DNA of 64,000 nucleotides from Pohlia nutans (taxonomy: Eukaryota; Streptophyta; Bryopsida; Bryales; Mniaceae), in NCBI GenBank assembly GCA_022496805.1, contig CM040104.1, forward strand, positions 2,951,650 through 3,015,649, in the 5' to 3' direction. This document shows positions 33,489-52,049 of the stretch, one piece after another; within the stretch, counting starts at the first letter, position 1; the number at the start of each line of letters is the position of its first letter. The translations under genes were made by a program, and so were the position numbers. A model generated the notes under the pieces. It saw only the letters and a program-made list of their open reading frames with translations. It made no database searches and was not told the origin of the DNA.

Positions 33489-36400
33489 GGCCGCCTCGAG
33501 GCGCTCTTGCCGTGAAGAAATTATTCAAAAGCCACAAAGACAAGATCTCCAAATCAAAACAAAGGCGTAAATCAAAAGTTTCGCCCGATGCTCATGCGGA
33601 ATCCGCCATAGCCAAAACTCTATTGCAACACAAACAGCCCCGGCCGTAATGGAAGTATCCACCAACGAAAGAGACGACGAATCCTCCTTTTCGTTCGTTC
33701 AACTTCGGACGGATAATGAAGTGTCGGACGAGGGGTTGGACAGTATGGGATCTCGTTTGGGGTCTTTAAATATTAAAAATGTTTTAAACAATTGAATAAT
33801 AATAAATACTACCAACTTTATATAACAATAATAGGTACGATGTTAATTTTACATAGAGTGGATCTACATTTTTGTCTTGGGAACAATAACCCCTTCACTA
33901 CACTCAATTCATTAGAGAATATTTGAAGGGATATAGCTCAAAATCGTCAAAGAGTGCAATCCTCCCAAAAAAGTTAGTGTGGATTATCAATCAAATTAAT
34001 TGTATTTAAATATAAATATTATGGGTTCTATGATTATGTACCACAAGCTGTACATGCACACACGCACGTTCTCCACAACAGCTTCATCATTACAACATTC
34101 ATACCGCACTTCGGCATGGGCCAACCTAGTCATTCATACTACACTCCGGCATGTGGCCAAATGTCAACGCAATATCATTGATACAAAACAAACAAACAAA
34201 CAAAAAAACAAACAAACAAATTACCTTCTTAAATGTATAGATACCATTCTTCAATTGATGTATATTCACATTTATTGAAAAATTGTACCAAATCAAATCA
34301 TCACAATTTACAGTTTTCATAATTAATGTTGATAAATTATCATTTTAATCAATAGCTATCCTAGTCTTAACTTTACTCTTAAATAATAATACACGTGAAG
34401 TATACTACAAAATGTATTTATTACTAAATACTAAGTTGGGCTATACCAAAGTGCGGGATAACAATTTTATTGTTGAAACCATCCTTGTGTGTGTGTGTAT
34501 GGCTTGTGTTATTACAATAGACTAGGTAGGCCCGTGTTGAAGGGACTTTGGCACAATATGATTGTTTTCGTGTTCTATATAATAGATTTTTATTATTACT
34601 ATGTCATTACTATATTATTTACCTTTTAAAATATAAAATACAAACATGAATGTTTAATAATGCGAACATGAAAAACATAAATATAAATAAATTTTAAAGA
34701 ATATAACATTCTAAATGTGTAAGCTAATCCCTAAACGTCACAGGGTGTCCCTAGAATTGACGATTTGAGAAAAATCATCATAAAGAATATTTGGAAGAAT
34801 ATTTTGGAATTGATATATTAATGAAAGTTGTAGATTTTTAATTTTAGATTCCATTTATTCGGTTTAATTCACCAATGCTATCACCAATATTTTATTATAA
34901 AATTTGAAAGTTAAAATTAAAAATTCCTCTACATTTGATTACAAAAAAAACATTAACATTTTTGAATAATTTTTTTTAGAATGGATTTGAAATGAGATAC
35001 TCTTAACGTGGTGATTCTTTGAAACGTTTGTGATAATTAAATCTATGACCTCATTTTTGAAAGGCCACTTTTGAACTAAAGACAATGCAATTTTGGCTTG
35101 GTCAACAACTTGACATACTTGTACATTTGTACAGTACTTCTAGAAAATACATTCTCTAGTATCACCCAATTCAACCATTGGATAGGACAATGTTCAACTT
35201 GATGAAATATCTCCAAAAAATTGAATGACTTTTATCTAATTAGTGATGAGAACGTAAGATTAGCTGGAATTTGTTAGTCGTTCTGAATACTATGACTTTT
35301 AGAGGCTAAGTGATGACTGACTTTTTACACTACCTTCCTTTAGAAAATGACACATAGAACTTACATTGCGCTTTTTTATAATATGGGACATGGTTTCTCG
35401 AAGTAGCTTAGTTTATTAATTTGAAATTTTGACTCTTATACCTTGCCACCTTGCCCCTAATTGCCTTCAATCATTTTTCTTTTTTAATTTCAAAATTCAA
35501 TCCTCTATATTTGGGAGCTTAGTTGCTTCATTTGTATGTTTGACTCTTCATATGTTAATAACCGGCAACTTGTAACCTTTCATATTAGAATACCATAAGC
35601 GGATAGCAGTTCTGGCACAAATTAATTCAAAATTTAAAGAATTTGCCAAATGTCGCTTTTTGATTGACCATGACATCTAAAAAGAGTCAAAGTGGTAGGC
35701 TAAAAGGTTGACGTCATCTCCCAAGAGTGTCGGAACTACTATCAGTTTAGTGTAGCTTATTTTTTGAAGATTCTATCGAATATTCTAAAACAATTAATTA
35801 AATTTAAATTTAGATATTTGTTTCAATTATTATAGTTCTAAACAAATCTATTGTATGGTACAAACCGTACATACACATACTCAAGGGCGGTTTTGCCATT
35901 GAAATTATTGTACTGGACTTTGGCATGAACAAACTTAGTTTATTATATAATATAAATTGTACACGCACATATGTTCTCTACAATGTTTCTATTGCCAGAA
36001 CTTGCATGTCAAACTTCAATATTTGCCAACATAGTATAATAACAACACTATCTAATAAAATTGCTAAACCACAATGATTTAATTTCATATGGTTTAACAA
36101 AAAACGTGCATATGGGTCAATTGAAGAGAAAATAACTATGCTATCCAACATCAAACCATGACTAAATTTGCACTCCAATTTGTTATCAAATAAAAATAAA
36201 AACTTGAATTACTACTATGCATTTGGCACCATAATTTTAAAATGCAATGAAATTGAATAAAACGAGACAACAAATGTTTATTTGTATTTGTCTAATTCAA
36301 ATTGTGAAGTGTCAATTCAAAAAATGCATCCTTCACTAGGATATAGGATCCTTCAACGCATGCTTGTAAAGTTTTTTACATACATATTCTTTTACATATA

Positions 36401-37017
36401 CATAGCTAAATTTTGCGCTTACTATGAGAAAAATGTTTTCACCTTGTCCATGATGTATGTGAATGCCTCAAATAACACCTCTTTGTAATGAATGTATGAA
36501 TTGCAAATAGTATACCCTTGATAGTGTTAACTTCTAAGTGCCAAAAAAAATAAAAATAATGAAAATAACAATCAAATTGCAATAAAAAAATAAAAAATAA
36601 AATAATCATTCTAAAACAATTACTTATTTCCATTGGTACATTTAGTGAGCATACACGTTTGAAATGTGGCAACAACAACTATAGACCATGTGGACACATA
36701 GGGGTTGAAAAGTACGGGGATCTCATTTTGGGACATAATTTGGGGATCTCATTTGAGGATTTCATTATGGGGGTCTGTTCGTCTCTCTCGTTTCGACGAG
36801 GGACCCCGTCGTCCATAGACATCGCCATAGCCAGCAGCATTACAAGGAACAGCTTCGTGAAGGGGCGTGGCTTTGTTCTTCGGGCTGCTCAATGCAGCCT
36901 GGGCGACAGATTACGCAGGAGTAGATTACTGGCGACCTTTTTTTTATTAACATCTTCCTTGTTTTTTCAGCTGGCGTTTTCCATTGACCTAGAAACGGTG
37001 AGCAGCGTTGAGGAAGG
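33489..37017. promoter_or_regulatory. Divergent intergenic region between EMC1 and CNOT11
   Basis: Must contain both promoters, because the two genes are head to head. 33489-33760 and 36770-37017 are less AT-rich and probably hold the leaders. The middle is AT-rich and contains the type A element 34724-35309 and an (AAAC)n tract near 34187-34220. No gene supported. Confidence 0.5.
34724..35309 (+). mobile_element. TTAA-type MITE, body type A (decayed ends)
   Basis: From CTAATCCCTAAACGTCACAGGGTGTCCC to CTATGACTTTTAGAGGCTAA. The body matches 12516-13100 in the same orientation with scattered substitutions, so it is an older copy. Confidence 0.82.
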
Positions 37018-44114
<7,097 letters not shown>

Positions 44115-44689
44115 GAGCAGATTCCATGTTTCCGGCCGCGCATGCTGGACTTTTTAGGTAGAGTGGCAGGTATTGATTTTGGTGGGTAAACTCACCCCGG
44201 TGATTGTGTACAGTACTAGGAGTTGTGATGTCAGGATTCTTGGGGGCCCAACATTCAATACATTTTTCTTTACTCACTTCATGGCTATGTTCTTTCTATG
44301 CAAGGATTGGTTCCTTAAGTTTGTTCTTCGGTATTAGCCTCCAGATTAGTGCAACTGTATTTATGGTCTAATGCTTGGTAGTGGCAGGGCATATTTTTTG
44401 GGCGAAATTGTGCCAGATTGCACTAGGAAAAAATAATCTGGCTAAAAAATGGCCAAAAACAATGAAGTTTTTTGCTAGAAAACTTCAAATTAAAAAAAAA
44501 AATTGAATGAAACTGCCAGATTATGGATAATTTTTTTTTATGGATATCTTCTAATGTGATATCTTATGACGTGATATTTTCTATCCAATATGTGGATGAA
44601 TGTTGAAATATGGAGCACCACTATAACATTTTATATTGCCACTTTGGCACTTCATAAAACAATGAAAACAAAAACTCCTTGTTTGGTAC

Positions 44690-45014
44690 TCCCACTGTTT
44701 GGAAATAATTGTCCTATTTTAAAAAAACAATAAAATTAAGCCTCTTTTTCTGTCGATTTTTTTTTCCAGCATTCAGAAAGTAGACTGATGTTACCTCGAA
44801 GGAATGGATCTTTGTGGAAAAAAATACATGAAAAAAGCCATTTAAATTTTGAAAAGCCATGATTTTTGAATTTCTTTTCATAAGATTTGAATTCTAAAAA
44901 TCGTATGAGTTGGAAAATTAGATGGTAAACCCAGAGAACAAGGTGAGGGAACCAATCACCGTATTGAACTAGGGTGAATTTAACATTTGATTTAGCACCC
45001 ACACAGGCACACAC
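44690..45014. repeat. Dispersed repeat family K, copy 1
   Basis: Begins with a Stowaway-like GTACTCCCACTGTTTGGAAAT. Its right part (TAAACCCAGAGAA, then AATTTAACATTTGA and GCACC-CACA) recurs at about 59780-59990. Boundaries uncertain. Confidence 0.45.
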
Positions 45015-45171
45015 TGTATAAGAGCATCTCCACTAGCATTCTAAATACCGCTCTGGCTATGGAAAAATGAATGAGACTGGGTTGATGAACAATTTATCTG
45101 GCCCGTGACATTGGATAATCTACTAAAAACTAAGGCTTTTAACATCACTCTTGCTAGTGTATCTTCCCTTC

Positions 45172-46075
45172 TTAACCCCTAAAGGACCATGCTCATTCTT
45201 AAAATTTTATCACTTTCTCGTGATGCTTTCAAGACTTTCTCGTGTTCATGTAGAAAACTTCACCATTGCAGCTCAAAGAGGACTTACTGGTGAGTCTGTA
45301 TATCAATTTTCAGCACAAACTGTTGTATATATTACATGATTATAAGGTTTGATCATAAGTTGTTTTTAAAAAAACTTTGAGCAAAATCAACAAGTCATTT
45401 ATTATAAACATTCTGATAAATTCTAAAATCATGATTAGCATTTGAAGTTTCTAGAGCATACAAAGATGTACTATATCTAGGTGCTCACAAAAAATGGAGT
45501 TCTAAAACTAAATACAACAACAATGATTGATTCTCAAAGATTTATGTTTCGATGAAGTGACTTGTTGGTGACTCGTTGAGCCGGTGTTTGTGATTGTTAT
45601 TAATTTTTACTTTGCATGAAATGTGTAAATATTTCAAAATTATTTTGGAATATTTTATAAAATATTACTATAAAATATATAAAAAAGATTCCAAAGATTA
45701 TGAAAAAAGAGTTCCTTTTAAATATATTTAAATATATTATGCAATTATTATATAGTGTTAATGATGTAATAATGGCACATGTTTTACATATTGTACACTC
45801 TTTTTTTGACAAATGTGAAGCCCTAGTGTGAAAATGCCCTCCCAATCATCAACCTCCCTAACTACCATATCCCAAGTTCACTTGCGTTGATGTTTTAATT
45901 ATTCCCAGTGGATTCATCAACATAATTGCAAATCTTGAAGGATTTTTGTGTTCTCGTAACGGACATTTACAATCCTCTAGTTAACATTTAGTCAAAATTA
46001 TGGAATCCAATAAGTTATTAAAGTAATGAATTTATTCTTGGACACAATGCATCCACATGGTCCCTTAGGGATTAA
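45172..46075. mobile_element. Long TTAA-flanked element with type B ends
   Basis: 904 bp, from TTAACCCCTAAAGGACCATG to CATGGTCCCTTAGGGATTAA. Its ends match type B but its body is longer and different. The right TTAA is shared with another left-type end, TTAACTCCTAAATGACAG, at 46072. Confidence 0.75.
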
Positions 46076-46518
46076 CTCCTAAATGACAGAGGTGGTAAAG
46101 GCAAAACCTAGATGTGTTAAAAAATATTACTTCTCCAACTTTGATGAAATTTGGTCCAAAAGAGAAAATGAGAAGCATGATGTTTAGTAATTATTCGTAC
46201 AGTCAAACTTCTAGAAATATTTTTAGATACTCATTTAATGAATTTAGAAGCATTTACCATTTAAAATTCACCGAAATTACAGATCCTATTTTTAGAAATT
46301 GAAATTTGGTATGATTGGTTAAAAATAAACAATCTATTCTAAGATTTAACTATTGATCAAAGTGGGTCATGAAGTACTTTCTACTTTCAAAAATTGCACT
46401 AACTTTAATATTGGGAAATAAATTGAGATTTTTTTTTTGCATTCCTTGTGAAAACTATCTTTCAACATAAGAAAACCATCTTCCTATTAATGGGTGGTCC
46501 GGAAATAGTCTAGGTAGC

Positions 46519-48086
46519 TTAATCCTTTAGCGCTCGGGATACTTCTGAGCTGCCTTTGGCGTTTGTACGGCTTCTAGCAGCTCTTCTAGTGCCCGGATTA
46601 AATTTTGGTGATTTATTTTTACACTCCAGCCGTTCCAAATTGGTGTACACTGGCGTGTTGATGTAACTGCAATTGTTGGATGAGATCCACCGTCAAAACT
46701 GGGAGATTATAAGCTCTGAACCGAGTGTGAGCAGAGTCTGAGATTGTACCTCGAAACAATATACAGTACTTGTAAGTTCAATAAAACTGTGTTGATTTTC
46801 AAAGCGGGCATGTACTGTCAATAACAATCGCATGAAGACAATTGCCAATATAAACAACATAGCACAAAATGTTTTACGATGTCTGAAGCATAGAGATGTT
46901 CCCAGTATACGGTTCTGGTTATAAATCCAGATTCAATCTGGTACCCATATGAACAACATCCATAACATTCAGTAGCCTTCATGCCCTCTGCCTTTCTGTC
47001 ATACACTCTGCTCATCACCTTGGGGCTCTAAGGTAGAAGCACCAAAAACTGTTAGGTACCAATTGTAGTCACCTATAAAAGCACCTGTTTCAACTTCAAG
47101 AGTTCCCAATCTAGTTATCACAAGCATTAATTATGAATACCAAGTTAGCAATCTGATTGGACTAGAAATGAAAGATAGTTATTGGTACACCTACTAACAT
47201 CAATAGTGGTCTATGCATATTAAGTTTGAAAATTTATAACAAAATCATACATTGTGAAAAAATTAATTAAAAATTGAGCTTGGTTATTAAACTCAAAGTT
47301 TTATGTGCTGCAATTTTTTATCATTGAAAATCAACCCTCCATGTAGGTTGAAATGCTTAAATTGACAGCAATTGTACCCCTTACCTTACTTGTCCACTTA
47401 GCTCTACTTGTCCACTTAGCTACTGATGAAGTCATGTTGGATGTGGAATATGTTGTATCATCTATTGTAGAGCGAAGGCAGAGCAATTGCAAGCTATTGA
47501 ATGTTATGTCCATGCAAATCGATATAAGTTCAACTCTATATGACTAGAGAGAGAGTATGTCCATGCAAATCGATATTTAGTTTGGAACTTATATAGAGGT
47601 GCAACTCTATATAAGTTCCAAACTAGCGAGGTAGGAAAAATCAAATAAAATAAAGTTAAAGATTCTCTATGTAGCGTGCAAAATACTAATTTTAGTGTTG
47701 TATATGTACATGTACACCACAATTCTGTACATGTACACCACAGTTTCTTTCCAACAGTCTCCTTCTCCAGCATCTACCACATGCCCGTTCTTTCTATTCT
47801 CCATACTCCCATAAACGAGAATTCATCCACACCTGTCATTTTTCATTATCCATGTGCTCTTTTAGATGTACGCAAAACCGCTCTGTTCGGGAAGCCTGCG
47901 TATTTGGCATCACTGTCATCGTTGTGATGATCGGAATGGAGCAGCGATTGTTGCAGAAGATGCGCAACTCAAAACCCTAAATCTGAACTTCAAATAGTAC
48001 CACCTCAAACGCGGCAGATCTTGAGCATCAACTGTTTCCAAGGCTTGAGCAACCATAAACTGGTCGCTTGAGCGCTAAAGGGTTAA
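46519..48086. mobile_element. Longest TTAA-flanked element (1.57 kb)
   Basis: Ends TTAATCCTTTAGCGCTCGG and CTTGAGCGCTAAAGGGTTAA form inverted repeats with TTAA at both sides. The interior holds a perfect hairpin (47578-47624), short direct repeats and only short ORFs (under about 90 codons). No transposase is recognisable, so it appears non-autonomous. Confidence 0.75.
47578..47624. repeat. Perfect 21-bp-arm hairpin
   Basis: 47578-47598 and 47604-47624 are exact reverse complements around a 5-nt loop (GTGCA). Confidence 0.95.
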
Positions 48087-48214
48087 GTTATCACTTTTAG
48101 GTACTTCTACCTTATGCGTGGCACTGGTGGAAGAGGTCACTTACTAGTAGTAATTTACCAATGTAGGTCAACGTGAATTTCTCTAAATAAGTGCTACGAA
48201 TGCGACGTTTTGTA

Positions 48215-48595
48215 GGCCCTCAAAATTTCAAAAAATGATCCTCTAGGACAAAATGAGATAATAGAGTTAACCGAAAAGAAGTGCATCCAACCTCCCTTTT
48301 TGCTCTGCTTCTAACCTCTCCATTGAACTATATTGGAGTTGAATAGTATCGTGTCATAGATTGTCCCCTTGTGGGCCATGGGCTTGGAGCTTTGGTGAAA
48401 GGTGTGAGAGCCATAGCGAGGTATGGAGAATGATGACAATGCCTTGTTTTAGACTGTCTCCCAACTCGTCATATTCAAAAGGAATTCAACACTAGTTTAC
48501 CAAAACTTTTTTCTTTGGGATGACTTTTCGGTTAACTCTAATAGGTCCCAATTTTATTTCAATATTTTCAAAAAGAATCAGTAGGACCTCAAAAT
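48215..48595. mobile_element. Element with long imperfect inverted repeats
   Basis: The left arm contains AATAGAGTTAACCGAAAAG and the right arm CTTTTCGGTTAACTCTAATA, with further outward pairing (CTCAAAATTT... / ...CCTCAAAATT region). A non-autonomous transposon is likely. It may be related to the segment at about 59700-59870. Confidence 0.6.
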
Positions 48596-48708
48596 TAAAA
48601 TTAAAATAAAATAAAAAACGGGCCTTCCTCGAAAAATGTTCCTAGCAGGTCCAGCCCTGGGGGAACTCAATTTGCATGAGGAGAAAGGGGCCCAAATTCT
48701 TCAAAATT

Positions 48709-48870
48709 TAGTTCATGCAGACGTGGGTGAGTGGAGAATATCCATGTGGCAAATGGGGTAATTAATGCATAGGGATTCGGGTTACATGGCCTTGGTAATG
48801 GCGTTGCTAATGATGGAAGAGTAAACAGTAATTATGCTTCGTAATAATCAGCCCAGCCTTTTCACTTTAC
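48709..48870 (+). repeat. Duplicated block M, copy 1
   Basis: GTTCATGCAGACGTGGGTGAG, ATCCATGTGGCAAATGGGG, ATAGGGATTCGGGTTAC and GAGTAAACAGTAATTATGCTT occur in the same order at 60421-60620. Indels separate the copies. Confidence 0.85.
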
Positions 48871-48991
48871 ACTGTACATAATAATTTGAATTATCCAATA
48901 CAGTGTTTTTTTTTTTTTTTTTTGGCACATCCAATACAGTGTTTCACCTCGATCAAATATATTCACTGAACAGGGGTTGGACTATGCCAAA

Positions 48992-49266
48992 TACCGTAAT
49001 ACCATTGTTGGGTCGCCAAAAAATAATTTTAAAAAAAAAACGTAAAAAATCGGAAATTATGAGGACCAAAAATCGAAAATAGATTAAATTATTTTTGGCT
49101 ATATTTTGCTATTTTAAAGCTATTTTGGGATATTTTGGGCCATTTTTAATCAATTTTTTTGCTCAGAAACGAAAATCAAGAAATTCATTTGTTGGAAAGA
49201 ACCTTATCTTCAAAAAATATTAAATATTCGTTTGTGGGGTGGCGACCCAACTATGGTACTACGGTA
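48992..49266. mobile_element. MITE family G, copy 2
   Basis: 275 bp with ends TACCGTAATACCATTGTTGGG and CCCAACTATGGTACTACGGTA. The body matches 8195-8458. Confidence 0.8.
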
Positions 49267-49505
49267 CTAATGTGCTCCTGTGCATAGGATATGAAAATTT
49301 AAACTTTAAAGTAAAATTTGGCAACTCTGGAAGGAAAGCTAAATGATGTGGCCTTCAATGGTGTTCATTGGAACGTGGAGAAACTTTGTTGTAAGATAGT
49401 TGGCTCCACCTCATTGATTATGAGAGATTGGCCGTGGAACGCACCCAAGCCGGTATCAAGAAAATGAGCACTTGCTTGAGAAAGTCTTGCAACTCATGAC
49501 TTAGT

Positions 49506-49869
49506 TTAACCCTTAAACGTCAAGAGGGCCTGGGCGGGGCACCTCGGAAGGCATCTAAATTTTTGGGAGAAAAAAAAAAAAAAAAAAAAAAAAACTGCTC
49601 TGCTGGTCAGCCACTGCTGCGGCACTATTGCACTACGGCACTTTTTAAAAAACGACCTTAGCTGCTCAACCTCAACTCATGTTCAAATCGATTACTTTGA
49701 TTGCTTGTGGATGATTCACAATCTCCCAAATAAGGCGCAAGTCGAGAATCTAACTTGCTTTTTTAGTAGCTTTCCAACGCACCAATCCTCGCTTGTTTTG
49801 GTTGAGGAAACTACCTTTTTCTAGATTATTCTTTTATAAAAAGCCCATGGAGCTTGCTTTGACATTTAA
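49506..49869. mobile_element. TTAA-type MITE, body type E, abutting a type D element
   Basis: From TTAACCCTTAAACGTCAAGAGGGCC to GAGCTTGCTTTGACATTTAA. Its right end merges with the next element at 49866, suggesting that one inserted into the end of the other. Confidence 0.72.
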
Positions 49870-50404
49870 TCCCTAAGTGACCGATTGACCATTTTTTGGT
49901 CACAGCCCAAACAGCAGTGATTGCCCATGGTCAGGAAACGACATTATTTAAGTTTTGATTTTTTGTTGAAATTGGAGGTAGAGATCATGTTCTAGTGTTG
50001 TTTGATACATTTCTCTTGCGATATTGAGGTTCACTAAGGAATTTTTCAAAAACAAAAACCTCAATATTATCCTAGTATTATAAAACTTACTATTTTGGAA
50101 AAGTGATGATGTTCTCTCCTTTGAATTTTTTTCCTTTTTTAATTTTAGAATAGAATGTTTAGTTTTAACCATTCATACCAAATTTAAAATTCTAAAAATA
50201 AAATTTGTAATTTTGATAAATGCTTCTAAATTCATTAAATGAGTATCTAAAACTGTTTTTGGAAGTTTGACCGTACGGATAATTACTAAACATCATGCTT
50301 TTCATTTTCTCTTTTGGACTAAACTTCATCCAAGTTGAAGAAGTAACATTTTATAACACATCTAGGTTTTGCCTTAGTTACCCCCTTTGTCATTTAGGGG
50401 TTAA
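49866..50404. mobile_element. TTAA-flanked MITE, body type D
   Basis: 539 bp, from TTAATCCCTAAGTGACCG to CATTTAGGGGTTAA. The body matches 24799-25348. Confidence 0.8.
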
Positions 50405-50618
50405 CGGTTAAGTCCCTTTGGTGTAGAAAGGAGTTGTTTGCTAAGTGGGATAGCTCTCGTCCTTGTTGGATTTTATCCGGTCCTAGTTTTAACTCGATTA
50501 GCGAGGTCTTGGTGTCCCCAACCTCGTCAGACCTAGCGGGATTGATTTGTGTTATGAACATTAGTTAAAATAGTACATATAATGTGTTCTACAATAAAAC
50601 AATAAAATAATGAATACC

Positions 50619-50641
50619 ATATACATACATACATACATACA

Positions 50642-50670
<29 letters not shown>
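50619..50670. repeat. (CATA)n microsatellite
   Basis: About 13 tandem CATA units. Confidence 0.95.
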
Positions 50671-50672
<2 letters not shown>

Positions 50673-51038
50673 GTGAGATAGTAAAAATAGTATGTCCTTG
50701 TTTTCTTTCTCAATGACATTCTTTTCAAAACCAAAAATAAAAGCAAGAGCATGAACATCATAAATCAGTTTATCAAACAAAATTTAGTTGCACTGTAGCT
50801 CGTAAGTGGAGGACAAGGTACAGGCACATCTATGCCAAATGTTTAATATTTTTGAAAATTAAAGTTTGATAGACGGAGTATTCATGTAAGATTTAGAGTT
50901 TAGGGTAAATTTTGATAGATCAAATATTAAATGAATATGGACCTTAGATATTTTATAAAGCATATATTTAAATATAAGTATTTATGAATTTTTTTTATTC
51001 GACAAATTAATTTTCTTTAAAAACAACCATATCCAACT

Positions 51039-51257
51039 ACGTAGCATAATAGAGCAATGGGAGCCAACACCCTTTTGCAATGGGACCACACTCTAGTTAC
51101 AATTAGAAACTAAGTTTATGTGGTAATGACACGATACTCCCAAAATTCATAGAATACAAATGGCATTCCTTCATTATTTTGAAAAGTGAATCTAAGTGAA
51201 GATTCTCTTTCGATCCAGTTTTCTATAGGGTGCTCCATTGCACTGCTCTATTATGTA
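51039..51257. mobile_element. MITE family H, copy 2 (inverted)
   Basis: Inverted copy of 10883-11094, from ACGTAGCATAATAGAGCAAT to CACTGCTCTATTATGTAAAT. Confidence 0.75.
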
Positions 51258-52049
51258 AATACTTGTGCCATTGTAATATTTGATCAATAACACAATTTAA
51301 AAAGTGAGGATTCAAATGGTCATGATGCATTAGTTTGACACAAGTATCCTAAAGTAGGGTTAGTAGGCAGCACATGAAAAACTTTGAAATCCCCTACAAA
51401 AACGTCACGTAAGATCTAGAGACTGAGTTGCATAGAATAAGATCATGCATATGAGTGTCATGGGTCGCGGTTGAAAGGAAATGTTGCACGGTAAGCCGGT
51501 TAACAACCGAGAACGGCGAATATAAATTGGTCACTAAGCTAACATGATCTGAACAAATTCCACCAGAACCAGTTCCTCTGTCCAAAGAAGTGGTTGGATT
51601 GGAAATAATCAATGAGCTGCACTCGAATCTGTGCAATGGAATTGGAACAAATACTGAAACTCTCGATGCATGTCGTCCATGCATAGACATGCTACTTTAC
51701 AAATAGCTCCTAACTGCAGTCTACCTACAAAGGACCATCGATCAAATGAGACCTTGAATCTATCTTAAGGAATACAATCGTGAGAGCTTCATCTAGTTTA
51801 CATCAATCTCAGATGAATAGCCTTTTCAGTCTTCTTCGAAGAACTTCAAGGTTACCCAACGGGTTAGGAAGCATAAAATAATACTTACTGATACACTCGA
51901 CTGTCACTTGCCAAGCCATTTCTCGGAGATGTACAACAGATGAGAAGAGCTGGTTCAGAGTGGCAGGGCAAGCAGGTGTAATGCCTTTCGGCCCTGCCAT
52001 GGAAATTCTTAACTCCTGGAAGATTAGCATTACGAAAGACCGTCCAAGT

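Larger units (their letters stand above)
44115..52049. other. Gene-poor repeat-rich region
   Basis: Between the CNOT11 stop and the XRI1-like stop (3' ends facing each other). It consists of several MITEs listed separately, T and A runs (48907-48924, 49569-49592) and unannotated AT-rich DNA. No ORF here shows family features. The part from about 51260 to 52049 probably includes the 3'UTR of the XRI1-like gene. Confidence 0.5.

Noticed and set aside
34000..34278. 92-codon ORF between EMC1 and CNOT11
   Set aside because: Contains a Lys/Gln/Asn run from an (AAAC)n microsatellite and lacks any family feature.
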